From: Blastococcus sp. VKM Ac-2987
Lineage (GTDB): Bacteria; Actinomycetota; Actinomycetes; Mycobacteriales; Geodermatophilaceae
Assembly: GCF_026967805.1 (NCBI RefSeq)
Contig: NZ_JAPVBG010000001.1
Location: forward strand, 186,001-250,000
Length of the DNA stretch: 64,000 bases
Direction of reading: 5' to 3'
Position numbers and translations under genes: made by a program. The notes beneath the pieces were generated by a model. It ran no database searches. It saw only the letters and a list, made by a program, of their open reading frames with translations, and had not been told where the DNA came from. This document shows positions 1 to 8,119 of this stretch, one piece after another. Each line of letters starts with the position of its first letter. Within the stretch, counting starts at the first letter, position 1.

Positions 1-267
1 TGCGAGCTGCACGTCCACCCCGACGCGCAGAGCCAGGGGCTCGGCCGGCAGCTGCTGCACGCGCTCGTCGAGGGCCTGCCGCACCCGGTCGCCCTGCTCT
101 CCACGCCCGACGCCGACACCAAGGCCTTCCGCCTGTACCGCGCCGACGGCTTCGTCGACCTGGCCCGCGGCTACCACTTCCCCGGCGACTCCCGGCCCTT
201 CGCCATCCTCGGCGCCCGGCTGCCCCTGCATCCACCCGCCCCCTCCGCGCCGAACTCCCGGGCGTGA
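1..267 (+). CDS. GNAT-family N-acetyltransferase, C-terminal fragment
   Basis: The reading frame is open from the first base to a TGA at 265-267, giving 88 residues without a start, so the gene is cut by the window edge. Residues 6-20 carry HPDAQSQGLGRQLL, the Q/R-x-x-G-x-G/A acetyl-CoA pyrophosphate loop (motif A) of GNAT acetyltransferases. It is followed by a FRLYRADGF stretch that fits motif B, where the aromatic and Gly-Phe end are conserved. The acceptor substrate cannot be inferred from this half. The stop overlaps the GTG of the next gene by 4 nt (GTGA), so it may be the upstream member of the carotenoid-tailoring operon. Confidence 0.75.
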   Translation, partial: CELHVHPDAQSQGLGRQLLHALVEGLPHPVALLSTPDADTKAFRLYRADGFVDLARGYHFPGDSRPFAILGARLPLHPPAPSAPNSRA

Positions 268-1919
268 CCGCTTCCCCCGCTCCCGTGGACGTCGTCGTCG
301 TCGGCTCCGGCCACAACGGCCTGGTCGCCGCCTGCTACCTGGCCCGGGAGGGCCTGCGGGTGGAGGTCGTCGAGTCCGACGACGTCCTCGGCGGCGCGGT
401 GTCCACCGTCGAGCGCTGGCCCGGGGTGCGCGTCGACCGCGGCTCCAGCGCCCACGTGATCGTCCGGCACAGCGGCATCGTCGAGGAGCTGGACCTCGCC
501 GCGCACGGGCTCCGCTACATCGACTGCGACCCGTGGGGCTTCGCACCGGCTCCCGCGCCGGGCGACGCCGGCCCGGACGGCCGGCCGCTGGTCTTCTCCG
601 TCGACCTGGACGCCACCTGCGCCTCGATCGAGGCCGCCTGCGGTCCGGCCGACGCCGCGGCCTACCGGCGCTTCGTGGCGGTGTGGCAGCCCCGCAGCCG
701 CGCGGTGGTCGCCTCCTTCGGGCGCGCCCCGTCCGCCGGTGGCCTGGTCCGCTCCTTCTGGCCGCTCGGCGCACCCGCCGAGGGCCGGCCGCGCACCCCC
801 GGTGGCGAGCTGGCCGTCGACTTCCTCGGCTCGGGCGACGCGCTGCTGGACCGGTGGTTCACCAGCGAGCGGCTCAAGGCGGCGCTGGCGTGGTTCGGCG
901 CCCAGTCGGGCCCGCCGATGTCCGAGCCCGGCACCGCGGCGATGGTCGGCTGGGTGGCGCTGCTGCACGACGTCCCGCCCGGGCACCCCGTCGGCGGCTC
1001 CGGTGGGCTGACGCAGGCGCTGCGCCGGCGGCTGGAGTCCGACGGCGGCCGGGTCGTGCTGGGCGACGGCGCCGCGCGGCTGCTGGTGGAGGACGGCCGG
1101 GTCGCCGGCGTCGAGACCCGGTCCGGCCGGGTCGTGCGGGCGCCGTCGGTGGTGGCCGCGTGCCACATCGGGGTGACCCGGGAGCTGGCCGGCGACGCCG
1201 CACCCCCGGTGCTGGCCGACGCCGCGCCGCCGATCGGCAACGGCTTCGGCCTGGTCGTGCGCGCGCTCACCGACGCCCCGCCGTCGTACCCGGGCGTGGC
1301 CGCCGCCGACGCCCTGCAGGGCCTCCAGCTGCTCTGCACCGACCGCGGCCAGCTGGCCGCCGCGCACGGCGACTGGGGCGCCGGGCGGGTGCCGCGCGAG
1401 CCGGTGCCGCTGGCCATGTCGTTCTCCGCGAGCGACGACACGCTGGCCCCGCCGGGGCAGCACGTCGTCACGATCTGGGGCCAGTGGTACCCGTACGCGC
1501 TGGCCGACGGCGGCGACTGGGACGCCCTCGCCGACGCCGAGGCGCGGCGCCTGGTGGCCGCGGTCGACCGCTACGCCCCCGGGTTCGCCGCCTCGGTGCG
1601 GGAGACCTACGTGCAGACCCCGCTGGCCCTGGAGCGGGAGCTGTCACTCCCCCGTGGCAACGTCATGCACGTGGAGATGGGCCTGGCCAGCATGTTCGCC
1701 TTCCGGCCGGCGCCGGGGCTGTCGGGCTACCGGGTGCCGGGCCTGCCCGGCCTCTACCTCGCGGGCGCCTCCACCCACCCCGGCGGCGGCGTCTCGGGCA
1801 ACTCCGGGCGGACGGCGGCGCGCACCGTCCTCGCCGACCGCCGGGCCCTGCTGCCGCGCGCCCGGGCGGCGGCCGGCCGCGCCGTGCGGCGGCTGCGGGC
1901 CGGAGCGGCGGAGGCGTGA
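264..1919 (+). CDS. CrtO-type / phytoene desaturase-related FAD-dependent oxidoreductase
   Basis: A 551-residue flavoprotein of the CrtI/CrtO amine-oxidase-like superfamily. The N-terminus carries a dinucleotide-binding fold VVVVGSGHNGLVAACYLA (about residues 10-27) with an ExxD-type acidic end VEVVESDDVLGG. The C-terminus has GLYLAGASTHPGGGVSGNSG, the FAD-contacting motif typical of CrtO ketolases and PYROXD2-like proteins rather than of CrtI. The GHNGL motif also separates it from the CrtI at 15060. Followed by CruF-like and glycosyltransferase genes with GTGA overlaps, it probably oxidises or ketolates a carotenoid. Known CrtO proteins are beta/gamma-carotene ketolases; the actual substrate here is inference. 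GTG start chosen because it sits in the GTGA overlap and precedes the fold immediately. Confidence 0.8.
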   Translation: MTASPAPVDVVVVGSGHNGLVAACYLAREGLRVEVVESDDVLGGAVSTVERWPGVRVDRGSSAHVIVRHSGIVEELDLAAHGLRYIDCDPWGFAPAPAPGDAGPDGRPLVFSVDLDATCASIEAACGPADAAAYRRFVAVWQPRSRAVVASFGRAPSAGGLVRSFWPLGAPAEGRPRTPGGELAVDFLGSGDALLDRWFTSERLKAALAWFGAQSGPPMSEPGTAAMVGWVALLHDVPPGHPVGGSGGLTQALRRRLESDGGRVVLGDGAARLLVEDGRVAGVETRSGRVVRAPSVVAACHIGVTRELAGDAAPPVLADAAPPIGNGFGLVVRALTDAPPSYPGVAAADALQGLQLLCTDRGQLAAAHGDWGAGRVPREPVPLAMSFSASDDTLAPPGQHVVTIWGQWYPYALADGGDWDALADAEARRLVAAVDRYAPGFAASVRETYVQTPLALERELSLPRGNVMHVEMGLASMFAFRPAPGLSGYRVPGLPGLYLAGASTHPGGGVSGNSGRTAARTVLADRRALLPRARAAAGRAVRRLRAGAAEA

Positions 1920-2734
1920 CGGCCGCGACCGCCACCACGCCGGCGCCGGCCCTGCGCCGGGTCGTCCCCCTGGCGCTGGCCGGCGCGCTCGTGGCCACGG
2001 CCATCGCCTACCCCCTGAGCTCGGGCGGCCTGCGCGACGTCGTCTCCTGGGCGATCGTGCTGCTGGGCTCGACGCTGTCGGTGGTGCACGCGGGCCTGAG
2101 CCGGGGCGTCCGCACCGGGCTGGGCGTGCTGGCGCTGGTCGCGCTGGTCGCCATCGGCTTCGAGTCGGTCGGGCTGGCCACCGGCTACCCCTACGGCAGC
2201 TACACCTACAGCGACACCCTCGGCCCCACGCTGCTCGGCGTGCCGTTCCTGGTCCCGCTGGCCTGGCTGATGATGGCCTGGCCCAGCTGGCTGCTCGGCG
2301 CGCTTCTGGCCCGCCCGGTGCGGGCCGCCCTGCGCCGGCCGGCCCGCATCGGCTGGGCGGCGGCGGTGTTCGCCGCCTGGGACGTCGTCCTCGATCCGCA
2401 GCTGGTGCAGGCCGGCTACTGGACGTGGGCCGATCCCTCTCCCGGCCTGCCCGGCATCGACACGGTGCCGCTGACCAACCTCGCCGGCTGGCTGGTCGCC
2501 GGCGTGGTCCTGATGACGCTGCTCGACCTGCTCGTCGCGCGCACCCGGGCCCCCGGCGCGCCGCGCGTCGGGCCGGCGGCTCCGCTGTTCGCGCTGGCGT
2601 GGATGACCCTCGGCGGCGCCCTCGCGCACGCCGGCTGGCTGGGCCTGCCCGGGTCCGCGGCGTGGGGCGCGGGCCTCGGTGCGTGCGTCCTCGCCGTGCT
2701 CGCGCTGCAGCAGCGGCGGGCGAGGCGCCGGTGA
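1916..2734 (+). CDS. cruF: CruF-like carotenoid 1',2'-hydratase (DUF422 membrane protein)
   Basis: A 272-residue multi-pass membrane protein, about seven hydrophobic segments. It carries the DUF422/CruF hallmarks: ESVGLATGYPYGSYTYSDTL near residues 80-100, GVPFLVPLAWLMMAWP just after, and WDVVLDPQLVQAGYWTW near residue 155. CruF enzymes add water across the C1',2' double bond of acyclic (psi) carotenoid ends, making a 1'-hydroxyl that a glycosyltransferase can use. The GTG start overlaps the stop of the upstream oxidoreductase by 4 nt. The next gene is a GT2 enzyme, matching the CruF-CruG pairing of cyanobacterial myxoxanthophyll synthesis. The exact pigment is not determinable from sequence. 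Confidence 0.82.
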   Translation: MTAATATTPAPALRRVVPLALAGALVATAIAYPLSSGGLRDVVSWAIVLLGSTLSVVHAGLSRGVRTGLGVLALVALVAIGFESVGLATGYPYGSYTYSDTLGPTLLGVPFLVPLAWLMMAWPSWLLGALLARPVRAALRRPARIGWAAAVFAAWDVVLDPQLVQAGYWTWADPSPGLPGIDTVPLTNLAGWLVAGVVLMTLLDLLVARTRAPGAPRVGPAAPLFALAWMTLGGALAHAGWLGLPGSAAWGAGLGACVLAVLALQQRRARRR

Positions 2735-3879
2735 ACGGGCGCCTGCTCCGCGTGCTGGCCGGCGTCTCGGTGGCCGGCGCCGTGCACGCCGCGGTCAACA
2801 CCGCGCTGCTGCGCCGCCCGCCGGCCGACCCGCCGCCGGTGGGCCGCCAGGTCACCGTGGTGCTGCCGGTGCGCGACGAGGCCGAGCAGGTTGCCGGCTG
2901 CCTGGCCGCGCTGCTCGACCAGCGGGGGCTGGAGCGGCTGCGGGTCGTCGTGGTCGACGACGGCTCCACCGACGGCACCGCCGACGTCGTCCGCGCGGTG
3001 CACGACCGCCGGCTCCGCCTGGTCTCCGCTCCCCCGCCGCCGCCGGGGTGGCTGGGCAAGCCGCACGCCTGCTCGGTCGGGGTGGACGCGGCGGCCGAGG
3101 AGGGCGGCGACGACGACGTGCTCGTGTTCGTGGACGCCGACGTCCGGCTCTTCCCCGACGCGATCGCCGCCGCCGTCGCGGTCCTCGACGCGCAGCGGCT
3201 GGACCTCGTCTCGCCGTGGCCCCGCCCGCTCGCGGTCGGTGCGGCCGAGCGCCTGGTGCAGCCGCTCGCCCCGTGGCTGTGGACGACGACGCTGCCGCTC
3301 CGCCTGGCCGAGCGCTCCGCCCGCCCGTCGCTGGCGGCCGCCAACGGGCAGTTCCTGGTCGTGCGGCGGAGCGCCTACCTGCGGGCCGGCGGGCACGCCG
3401 CCGTCCGTGGCGAGGTGCTGGAGGACATCGCGCTGCTGCGGGCGGTGAAGCGCGCCGGTGGCCGCGGCGGGCCGGTGGACGGGTCGCGGCTGGCCGCCTG
3501 CCGCATGTACGAGGGCTGGCCGGCGCTCCGCGACGGTTACGCCAAGTCGCTGTGGGCGTCGGTCGGGGGGACGCCGGCCGGCGGGCTGGCCGCCGCGGCC
3601 GCGCTCACCGCCGTCTACGTCGTCCCGCCCGTGGCGGCGCTCGGCGGTTCCCGGGCCGGGCTGGTCGGGTACGCGGCGGCGGTCGCCGGCCGCGTCGCCA
3701 GCGCGCTGTCCAGCGGCAGCCGGGCCTGGCCCGACGCCCTCGCCCACCCGGTGTCGGTGCTGGTGCTCGACGCGCTCGTGGTGCGGTCGGTGCTGGGGCG
3801 TCGGCGCGGCACGCTGCGCTGGCGCGGCCGGACGGTGGACGCGAGGACCGCGGGCACATCGGCGACGATGGGCCGGTGA
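2731..3879 (+). CDS. GT2 glycosyltransferase, CruG-like (carotenoid glycosylation)
   Basis: A 382-residue inverting family 2 glycosyltransferase. An N-terminal hydrophobic segment (about residues 5-22) is followed by the nucleotide-binding start VTVVLPVRDEAEQVAGCL, VVVDDGSTDGTADVV and the metal-binding FVDADVRLFPDA (DAD form of the DxD motif, about residue 135). GGHAAVRGEVLEDIALLRAV fits the acceptor-site ED motif, and C-terminal hydrophobic segments (about residues 290-350) suggest membrane anchoring. Gene order CrtO-like, CruF-like, GT2 with GTGA overlaps supports a carotenoid 2'/1'-O-glycosyltransferase role. The sugar is unknown. Other GT2 roles (lipid glycosylation) remain possible. Confidence 0.75.
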   Translation: MNGRLLRVLAGVSVAGAVHAAVNTALLRRPPADPPPVGRQVTVVLPVRDEAEQVAGCLAALLDQRGLERLRVVVVDDGSTDGTADVVRAVHDRRLRLVSAPPPPPGWLGKPHACSVGVDAAAEEGGDDDVLVFVDADVRLFPDAIAAAVAVLDAQRLDLVSPWPRPLAVGAAERLVQPLAPWLWTTTLPLRLAERSARPSLAAANGQFLVVRRSAYLRAGGHAAVRGEVLEDIALLRAVKRAGGRGGPVDGSRLAACRMYEGWPALRDGYAKSLWASVGGTPAGGLAAAAALTAVYVVPPVAALGGSRAGLVGYAAAVAGRVASALSSGSRAWPDALAHPVSVLVLDALVVRSVLGRRRGTLRWRGRTVDARTAGTSATMGR

Positions 3880-4535
3880 CCTCACCCGCCCAGCCCCGGC
3901 CGCGCACCTCGTTCGACCCGACCGGGATGGACACCGGCGCGTTCTACCGGGTGCTGAACTCCGTCGTCGTCCCCCGGCCGATCGCCTGGGTCTGCAGCCG
4001 CTCGGCCGAGGGCGTGCACAACCTGGCGCCGCACTCCTTCTACACCGTCGCCTGCGTCTCGCCGCCGATCGTGCAGTTCACCTCGGTCGGCCGGAAGGAC
4101 TCGCTGAACAACGTCGAGGACACCGGCGAGTTCACCGTCAACCTCACCCCCGAGGCGCTGTTCGAGCAGGTCAACGCCACGGGCACCGACTTCCCGCCGG
4201 ACACCAGCGAGGCCGAGCACACCGGGGTGCGCCTGGAACCGGCCGACACGGTCGCGGCGATGCGCGTCGCCGAGTCCCCCGTGTCGATCGAGTGCACGCT
4301 GCACTCCACCGTGCGCCTCGGCGACAGCACCGTCGTCTTCGGCCGGGTGCGGCACATCAGCGTGTGGGCCGAGGCGGTCCGCGACGGCCGGCCGCGGATC
4401 GAGCACCTCAAGCCGCTGGCGCGCCTCGGCGGGAACGAGTGGACGACGGTCGGCGAGGTGCGCGAGATCGCCCGCATCCCCTACCGCGCCTGGGCCGAGG
4501 ACCCCTCGATCGGGCAACGACTGCGCGACGGGTGA
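3876..4535 (+). CDS. Flavin reductase-like FMN-binding split-barrel protein
   Basis: A 219-residue protein of the flavin reductase-like (FMN-binding split-barrel) family. Diagnostic stretches are FYRVLNSVVVPRPIAWVCS (residues 18-36), NLAPHSFYTVACVSPPIVQF and DSLNNVEDTGEFTVN, which form the isoalloxazine-binding face. These enzymes reduce free FMN/FAD with NAD(P)H or bind FMN for a partner monooxygenase. The GTG start overlaps the glycosyltransferase stop by 4 nt, making it the last gene of the carotenoid-tailoring operon. It could supply reduced flavin to a carotenoid-modifying oxygenase, but that link is inference from position only. Confidence 0.75.
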   Translation: MTSPAQPRPRTSFDPTGMDTGAFYRVLNSVVVPRPIAWVCSRSAEGVHNLAPHSFYTVACVSPPIVQFTSVGRKDSLNNVEDTGEFTVNLTPEALFEQVNATGTDFPPDTSEAEHTGVRLEPADTVAAMRVAESPVSIECTLHSTVRLGDSTVVFGRVRHISVWAEAVRDGRPRIEHLKPLARLGGNEWTTVGEVREIARIPYRAWAEDPSIGQRLRDG

Positions 4536-4593
4536 GCCGCGGACCGGTCAGGGGACGGCGGATGGCCGCGGTGTCCCCCGGCGGGCGACGGGG

Positions 4594-5568
4594 TCACGGC
4601 AGGTGCGCGGCGACCTCGTCGGCGGCCTCGGCGCCGAAGGCCTCGGCGAAGCGGGACAGGAAGCTCTCCCGCGGCAGGTCGTACTCCTGGGTGCCGATGA
4701 CCTCGACCGCGGCGGTGGCGACGGCCGACCCGAGCTGGGTGGAGCGCTCCAGGCCCAGGCCCCACGTCCGGCCGGCGATGAACCCGGCGCGCAGCGCGTC
4801 GCCACCGCCGGTGGGCTCGACCGGCTTCGTCTCGGGCACGGCGATGACCGACAGCGACTCCTCGCCGGCCCGGCGCACCAGGACGCCGTCGGCCGCCCGG
4901 GTGGTCACCCAGGTGCCCACCCGGGCCAGGACCTCGTCGGCGCTCCAGCCGGTCTTCTGCAGGAGCAGCGCCGACTCGTACTCGTTGGTGAACAGCAGTT
5001 CCGCGCCGGTGACAAGGTCGCGGATCATCGCGCCGTCGGCCCAGGCCAGCTGCTGGCTCGGGTCGGCGACGAACGGGTAGCCGCGGTCCCGGCACTCCTG
5101 CGTGTGGCGCACCATCGCGGTGGGGTCGTTCGGGCCGACGACGACGAGGTCCGGGCTGCCGATTCGGGCCACCACCGGCGCCAGCTCGATCTGCGAGGCC
5201 TCGGCCATCGCGCCCGAGTAGAAGGAGGCGATCTGGTTGTTCGCCTCGTCGGTGGTGCAGACGAACCGCGCGGTGTGCTTGAGCTCGGACCAGTGCACGC
5301 TGCGGGTGTCGACGCCGTGCCGGGACAGCCAGGCCTCGTAGTCGGCGAAGTCGCTGCCGACAGCGCCGACGAGCACCGGCGAGAGACCGAGCAGGCCCAG
5401 CCCGTACGCCATGTTGGCGCCGGCGCCACCGCGGTGCTGCACGAGGTCGTCGACGAGGAAGGAGAGCGAGACGTTCTCCATCTGGCCCTCGACGAACTGC
5501 TCGGTGAAGCGACCGGGGAAGGTCATCAGGTGGTCGGTGGCGATGGAGCCGGTGACGACGACGGGCAC
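4594..5568 (-). CDS. adoK: Adenosine kinase, actinobacterial PfkB/ribokinase type (AdoK)
   Basis: A 324-residue PfkB-family sugar/nucleoside kinase, the same length as M. tuberculosis AdoK (Rv2202c) and colinear with it as I recall that sequence: VTGSIATDHLMTFPGRF at the N-terminus, LSFLVDDLVQHRGG, IASFYSGAMAEA, FVADPSQQLAW and the C-terminal catalytic loop PTGGGDALRAGF (catalytic Asp kept; GGGD replaces the usual GAGD/GVGD). It phosphorylates adenosine to AMP with ATP. The GTG start is fixed by an AGGAG Shine-Dalgarno 7 nt upstream (5576-5580). A TACTCT hexamer at 5676-5681 is a candidate -10 with a leader of about 100 nt. In M. tuberculosis adoK is next to asnB; here it lies 50 kb away. Confidence 0.88.
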   Translation of the reverse strand: MPVVVTGSIATDHLMTFPGRFTEQFVEGQMENVSLSFLVDDLVQHRGGAGANMAYGLGLLGLSPVLVGAVGSDFADYEAWLSRHGVDTRSVHWSELKHTARFVCTTDEANNQIASFYSGAMAEASQIELAPVVARIGSPDLVVVGPNDPTAMVRHTQECRDRGYPFVADPSQQLAWADGAMIRDLVTGAELLFTNEYESALLLQKTGWSADEVLARVGTWVTTRAADGVLVRRAGEESLSVIAVPETKPVEPTGGGDALRAGFIAGRTWGLGLERSTQLGSAVATAAVEVIGTQEYDLPRESFLSRFAEAFGAEAADEVAAHLP

Positions 5569-5737
5569 GGGAGGGCTCCTCGGATACGGTCCTGGTGCCG
5601 GAGCGCGGTGCGCCGGTGCGCCGGGAGGCCGCGGCGGTGAACGGGCGGGGCACGGCAGCGGTCGCCGCCTGGCACAGAGTAGGTCCCACGCTGGCCGGAC
5701 GCCCTGCCGAGGTGGCCGCCGGCACCGGGCGGGCCGG

Positions 5738-6436
5738 TCAGTCGGGGGGCGGGACCTCGCCCGAGCCGGGGCCGCCCAGCTCTCCGCGCAGCCACCGGCC
5801 CAGCTGCACCGTGCCGACCGCGCCGAGCAGCACGCCGGCCGCGGCACCGGCGGTGACCGTCAGCACCGCACCGTCCACCCCCGCCACCTCGAGGCCGGAC
5901 ACCACGCCGGCCCCGCCGAGCGTGAGCCCGGCCATGGCCACGCGGGTGGGCCGCTCCCACAGCGAGATCGGGCCGGTCCGGTGGACCCCGGCCTGCCCGG
6001 CCCGGGCGCGCAGGTAGTCGGGCAGCCAGCACAGCGCGCCGAAGGCGACGGCCAGCCAGCCGGGGGCACCGGCGACCCACAGCGCCGCCGCGTAGGCGAC
6101 CTCGGTGAGCCGGTCGACGACGGAGTCGAGGACGTAGCCGCGCTGCGACGCGCGGCCGGTGCCGATCGCCAGCGCGCCGTCGAGGCTGTCCAGCAGCCCG
6201 GACAGCCCCACGAGCAGGCCGGCCAGGACCAGCCAGGCGCCTCCGGCGGCCGCCGGGGGCACCGCGGCAGCCGCGACGACCACGCCGGCCGCGGTGGCGA
6301 CGACCGGGGGCAGGGCCGCCAGCGGCCGGGCCAGCGCGTGCGCGAGCGACAGCCACCCGCGCACGAGCGGTACCTGCGTGTCGGCACCGCCGTGCCAGCG
6401 TGACCACTCGGCGAGGTACTCCTCCCGGCTCAGCAC
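5738..6436 (-). CDS. CDP-alcohol phosphatidyltransferase family protein with altered motif
   Basis: A 232-residue membrane protein with about six hydrophobic segments. The family signature D-x2-D-G-x2-A-R-x8-G-x3-D-x3-D is visible at residues 83-108: D83, D86, G87, A90, G100, D104 and D108 are all present, but the motif Arg is Ile91. These enzymes swap CMP from a CDP-activated donor for an alcohol (inositol phosphate, glycerol phosphate and others) at the membrane; four Asp and the Gly residues bind metal and the CDP group. The Arg loss suggests an unusual substrate or reduced activity. GTG start supported by GGGAGGGGG upstream. Downstream of it on the same strand lies adoK, 169 nt away. Confidence 0.75.
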   Translation of the reverse strand: MLSREEYLAEWSRWHGGADTQVPLVRGWLSLAHALARPLAALPPVVATAAGVVVAAAAVPPAAAGGAWLVLAGLLVGLSGLLDSLDGALAIGTGRASQRGYVLDSVVDRLTEVAYAAALWVAGAPGWLAVAFGALCWLPDYLRARAGQAGVHRTGPISLWERPTRVAMAGLTLGGAGVVSGLEVAGVDGAVLTVTAGAAAGVLLGAVGTVQLGRWLRGELGGPGSGEVPPPD

Positions 6437-6502
6437 GCCGCCCCCTCCCGCGCCCGGGCACCGTCCGGTGGCGCCGGTGCCTGCACCAGGGACAGTAGGT
6501 GA

Positions 6503-7303
6503 GTGCTCGCCGGCCTCTCCCCTGCCCGCCGCCGTCTGGTCGTGTCGGTGCTCGCCCTCGTCACCGCCGCCGTCGTGGCCCTCGGGGTGCTGCTGGTCGC
6601 GCAGGACCCGGAGGCCGAGGGGCCCGGCCCCCAGGCGCGGCCGGGCCCGGTGCTGCTCGTGCCCGGGTACGGCGGCGGGACGGCGGCCCTGCAGACGCTG
6701 GCCGACCGGCTGGTCTCGGCGGGCCGCGATGCGTCCGTGGTGCCGCTGCCCGGCAACGGGACGGGCGACCTGGGCGAGGCGGCCGCGGCGCTCGACGAGG
6801 CGGCCCGCGCCACTCTGGAGCGGACCGGGGAGGACAGCGTGGACGTCGTCGGCTACTCGGCCGGCGGGGTGGTCGCGCGCCTCTGGGTCGCCGACGGCGG
6901 CGCGGGGGTGGCCCGCCGGGTGGTGACCCTCGGCGCGCCGCACCACGGCACGAGCCTCGCTGACCTGGCCGGGCAGGTCGCGCCGTCCTCCTGCCCGGAG
7001 GGGTGCCGGCAGCTGGCCACCGACAGCCCGGTCCTCGCCCGGCTCAACGCCGGCGACGAGACGCCGGACGGGGTGGGCTGGGTGTCGGTCTGGACCACGC
7101 TCGACCGCACGGTCACCCCGCCGGACTCGGCCCGGCTCGACGGTGCGCTGAACCTGACCGTGCAGTCGGTCTGCGCCGACAACCGGGTCGGGCACGGCCA
7201 GCTGCCACGCGATCCGCTGGTGCAGGCGATCGTGCTCGAGCAGCTCACCGCCGGGGCGCTGGTGCCCCTGGACACCGCCGACTGCGGCCGGCTGGGCGGC
7301 TGA
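6503..7303 (+). CDS. Secreted or membrane-anchored lipase / alpha-beta hydrolase
   Basis: A 266-residue alpha/beta hydrolase. One hydrophobic segment (residues 11-33) after an Arg-rich start acts as signal anchor, then VLLVPGYGGG (oxyanion region, residues 50-59) and the nucleophile elbow GYSAGG with Ser119. TLGAPHHGTS (about residue 147) is typical of triacylglycerol lipase/esterase EstA-type proteins. Two Cys in CPEGC and two near the C-terminus may form disulfides, fitting an extracytoplasmic location. The catalytic His is probably in the VGHGQL stretch near residue 234. It is divergent from the CDP-alcohol transferase and convergent with an ABC permease (6 nt between stops). Substrate unknown. 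Confidence 0.72.
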   Translation: MLAGLSPARRRLVVSVLALVTAAVVALGVLLVAQDPEAEGPGPQARPGPVLLVPGYGGGTAALQTLADRLVSAGRDASVVPLPGNGTGDLGEAAAALDEAARATLERTGEDSVDVVGYSAGGVVARLWVADGGAGVARRVVTLGAPHHGTSLADLAGQVAPSSCPEGCRQLATDSPVLARLNAGDETPDGVGWVSVWTTLDRTVTPPDSARLDGALNLTVQSVCADNRVGHGQLPRDPLVQAIVLEQLTAGALVPLDTADCGRLGG

Positions 7304-7309
7304 CGGCGG

Positions 7310-8119
7310 CTAGCTGGTGACGTCCTTGGTGGTGAAGTTCGCCCAGGCGGCGGCGAGCAGCACGCCCACGTAGACCGCCTGCAGCGCCAGCCCGCGGGTG
7401 ATGTCCCGCCACAGGACCGGGTCGCGGAAGAGGTCGACGAACGCCAGCCAGTAGCGCGTGGGGAGGTAGGGCGCGATGGGCGAGGCGGCGTCGAGGGTGA
7501 ACAGCAGCGACGACGTGACCAGCACGGCCAGCGCGCCCATCGTGGCTCCGAGCGGCGAGTCGGTGGTGGTCGAGAAGAACAGCGCGAAGGCCGCGACGCC
7601 GAGCATCGACACCGCGACGTAGCCGATCGCCAGCACGGTGCGCACGGCCAGCTCCTCCGGCGTCAGCGACGTCCCGGACACCGATGTCGCGGCGCCCGGC
7701 TGGGCGTCGAAGAGCGTCGTCCCGACGAGGTAGCCCACGGCTGCCACCACCAGCACGGTGACCAGCACGAAGGCGAGGACGGCCACCAGCTTGGCCACCA
7801 GGAGCCGGGTCCGCCCGGCCGGCCGGGCCAGCAGGTAGCGCAGCGTGCCGGCCTGCGCCTCGCCGGCGACCGAGTCGCCGGCGACCACCGCCACCGCGAT
7901 GGGCAGGAACAGCGGCAGCACGATCGCCAGGGCGGCCAGGGGGTACAGCGCGCCGTTGGTGAGGACGGCGGAGAGGAACGGCGGGCCCTCGCCGGGCCGG
8001 GGCGCCAGGTCGGTCCAGACCAGCAGCACCGCCACGAGCACCGGCAGCGCGTTGAGGACGGCGATCGTCGCCCAGGTGCGGGGCCGGCGGAACAGCTTGC
8101 GCAGCTCGACGGCGATCAC
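7310..8119 (-). CDS. ABC-2 type transporter permease
   Basis: A 269-residue integral membrane protein with about six transmembrane segments. It starts with a short amphipathic stretch (MIAVELRKLFRRPRTWA) typical of ABC-2 permeases, and has the conserved periplasmic-to-membrane GDSVAGEAQAGTLRYLLARP stretch around residue 80, followed by RTRLLVAKL. It forms the membrane half of an exporter with the ATPase encoded immediately upstream; the GTG start overlaps that gene's stop by 4 nt, implying translational coupling. The exported substrate is unknown; this class ranges from antibiotics and lipids to peptides. Confidence 0.85.
   Translation of the reverse strand: MIAVELRKLFRRPRTWATIAVLNALPVLVAVLLVWTDLAPRPGEGPPFLSAVLTNGALYPLAALAIVLPLFLPIAVAVVAGDSVAGEAQAGTLRYLLARPAGRTRLLVAKLVAVLAFVLVTVLVVAAVGYLVGTTLFDAQPGAATSVSGTSLTPEELAVRTVLAIGYVAVSMLGVAAFALFFSTTTDSPLGATMGALAVLVTSSLLFTLDAASPIAPYLPTRYWLAFVDLFRDPVLWRDITRGLALQAVYVGVLLAAAWANFTTKDVTS

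Noticed and set aside
171..1463. Long minus-strand open frames opposite the CrtO-like gene
   Set aside because: They are Arg/Ala/Pro-rich shadows without domain motifs, produced by high GC content opposite a clearly recognisable gene.
5569..5737. Small open frame between adoK and the CDP-alcohol transferase
   Set aside because: No ribosome-binding site, Ala/Gly/Arg-biased composition and no motif; the stretch more likely holds the adoK promoter and leader.
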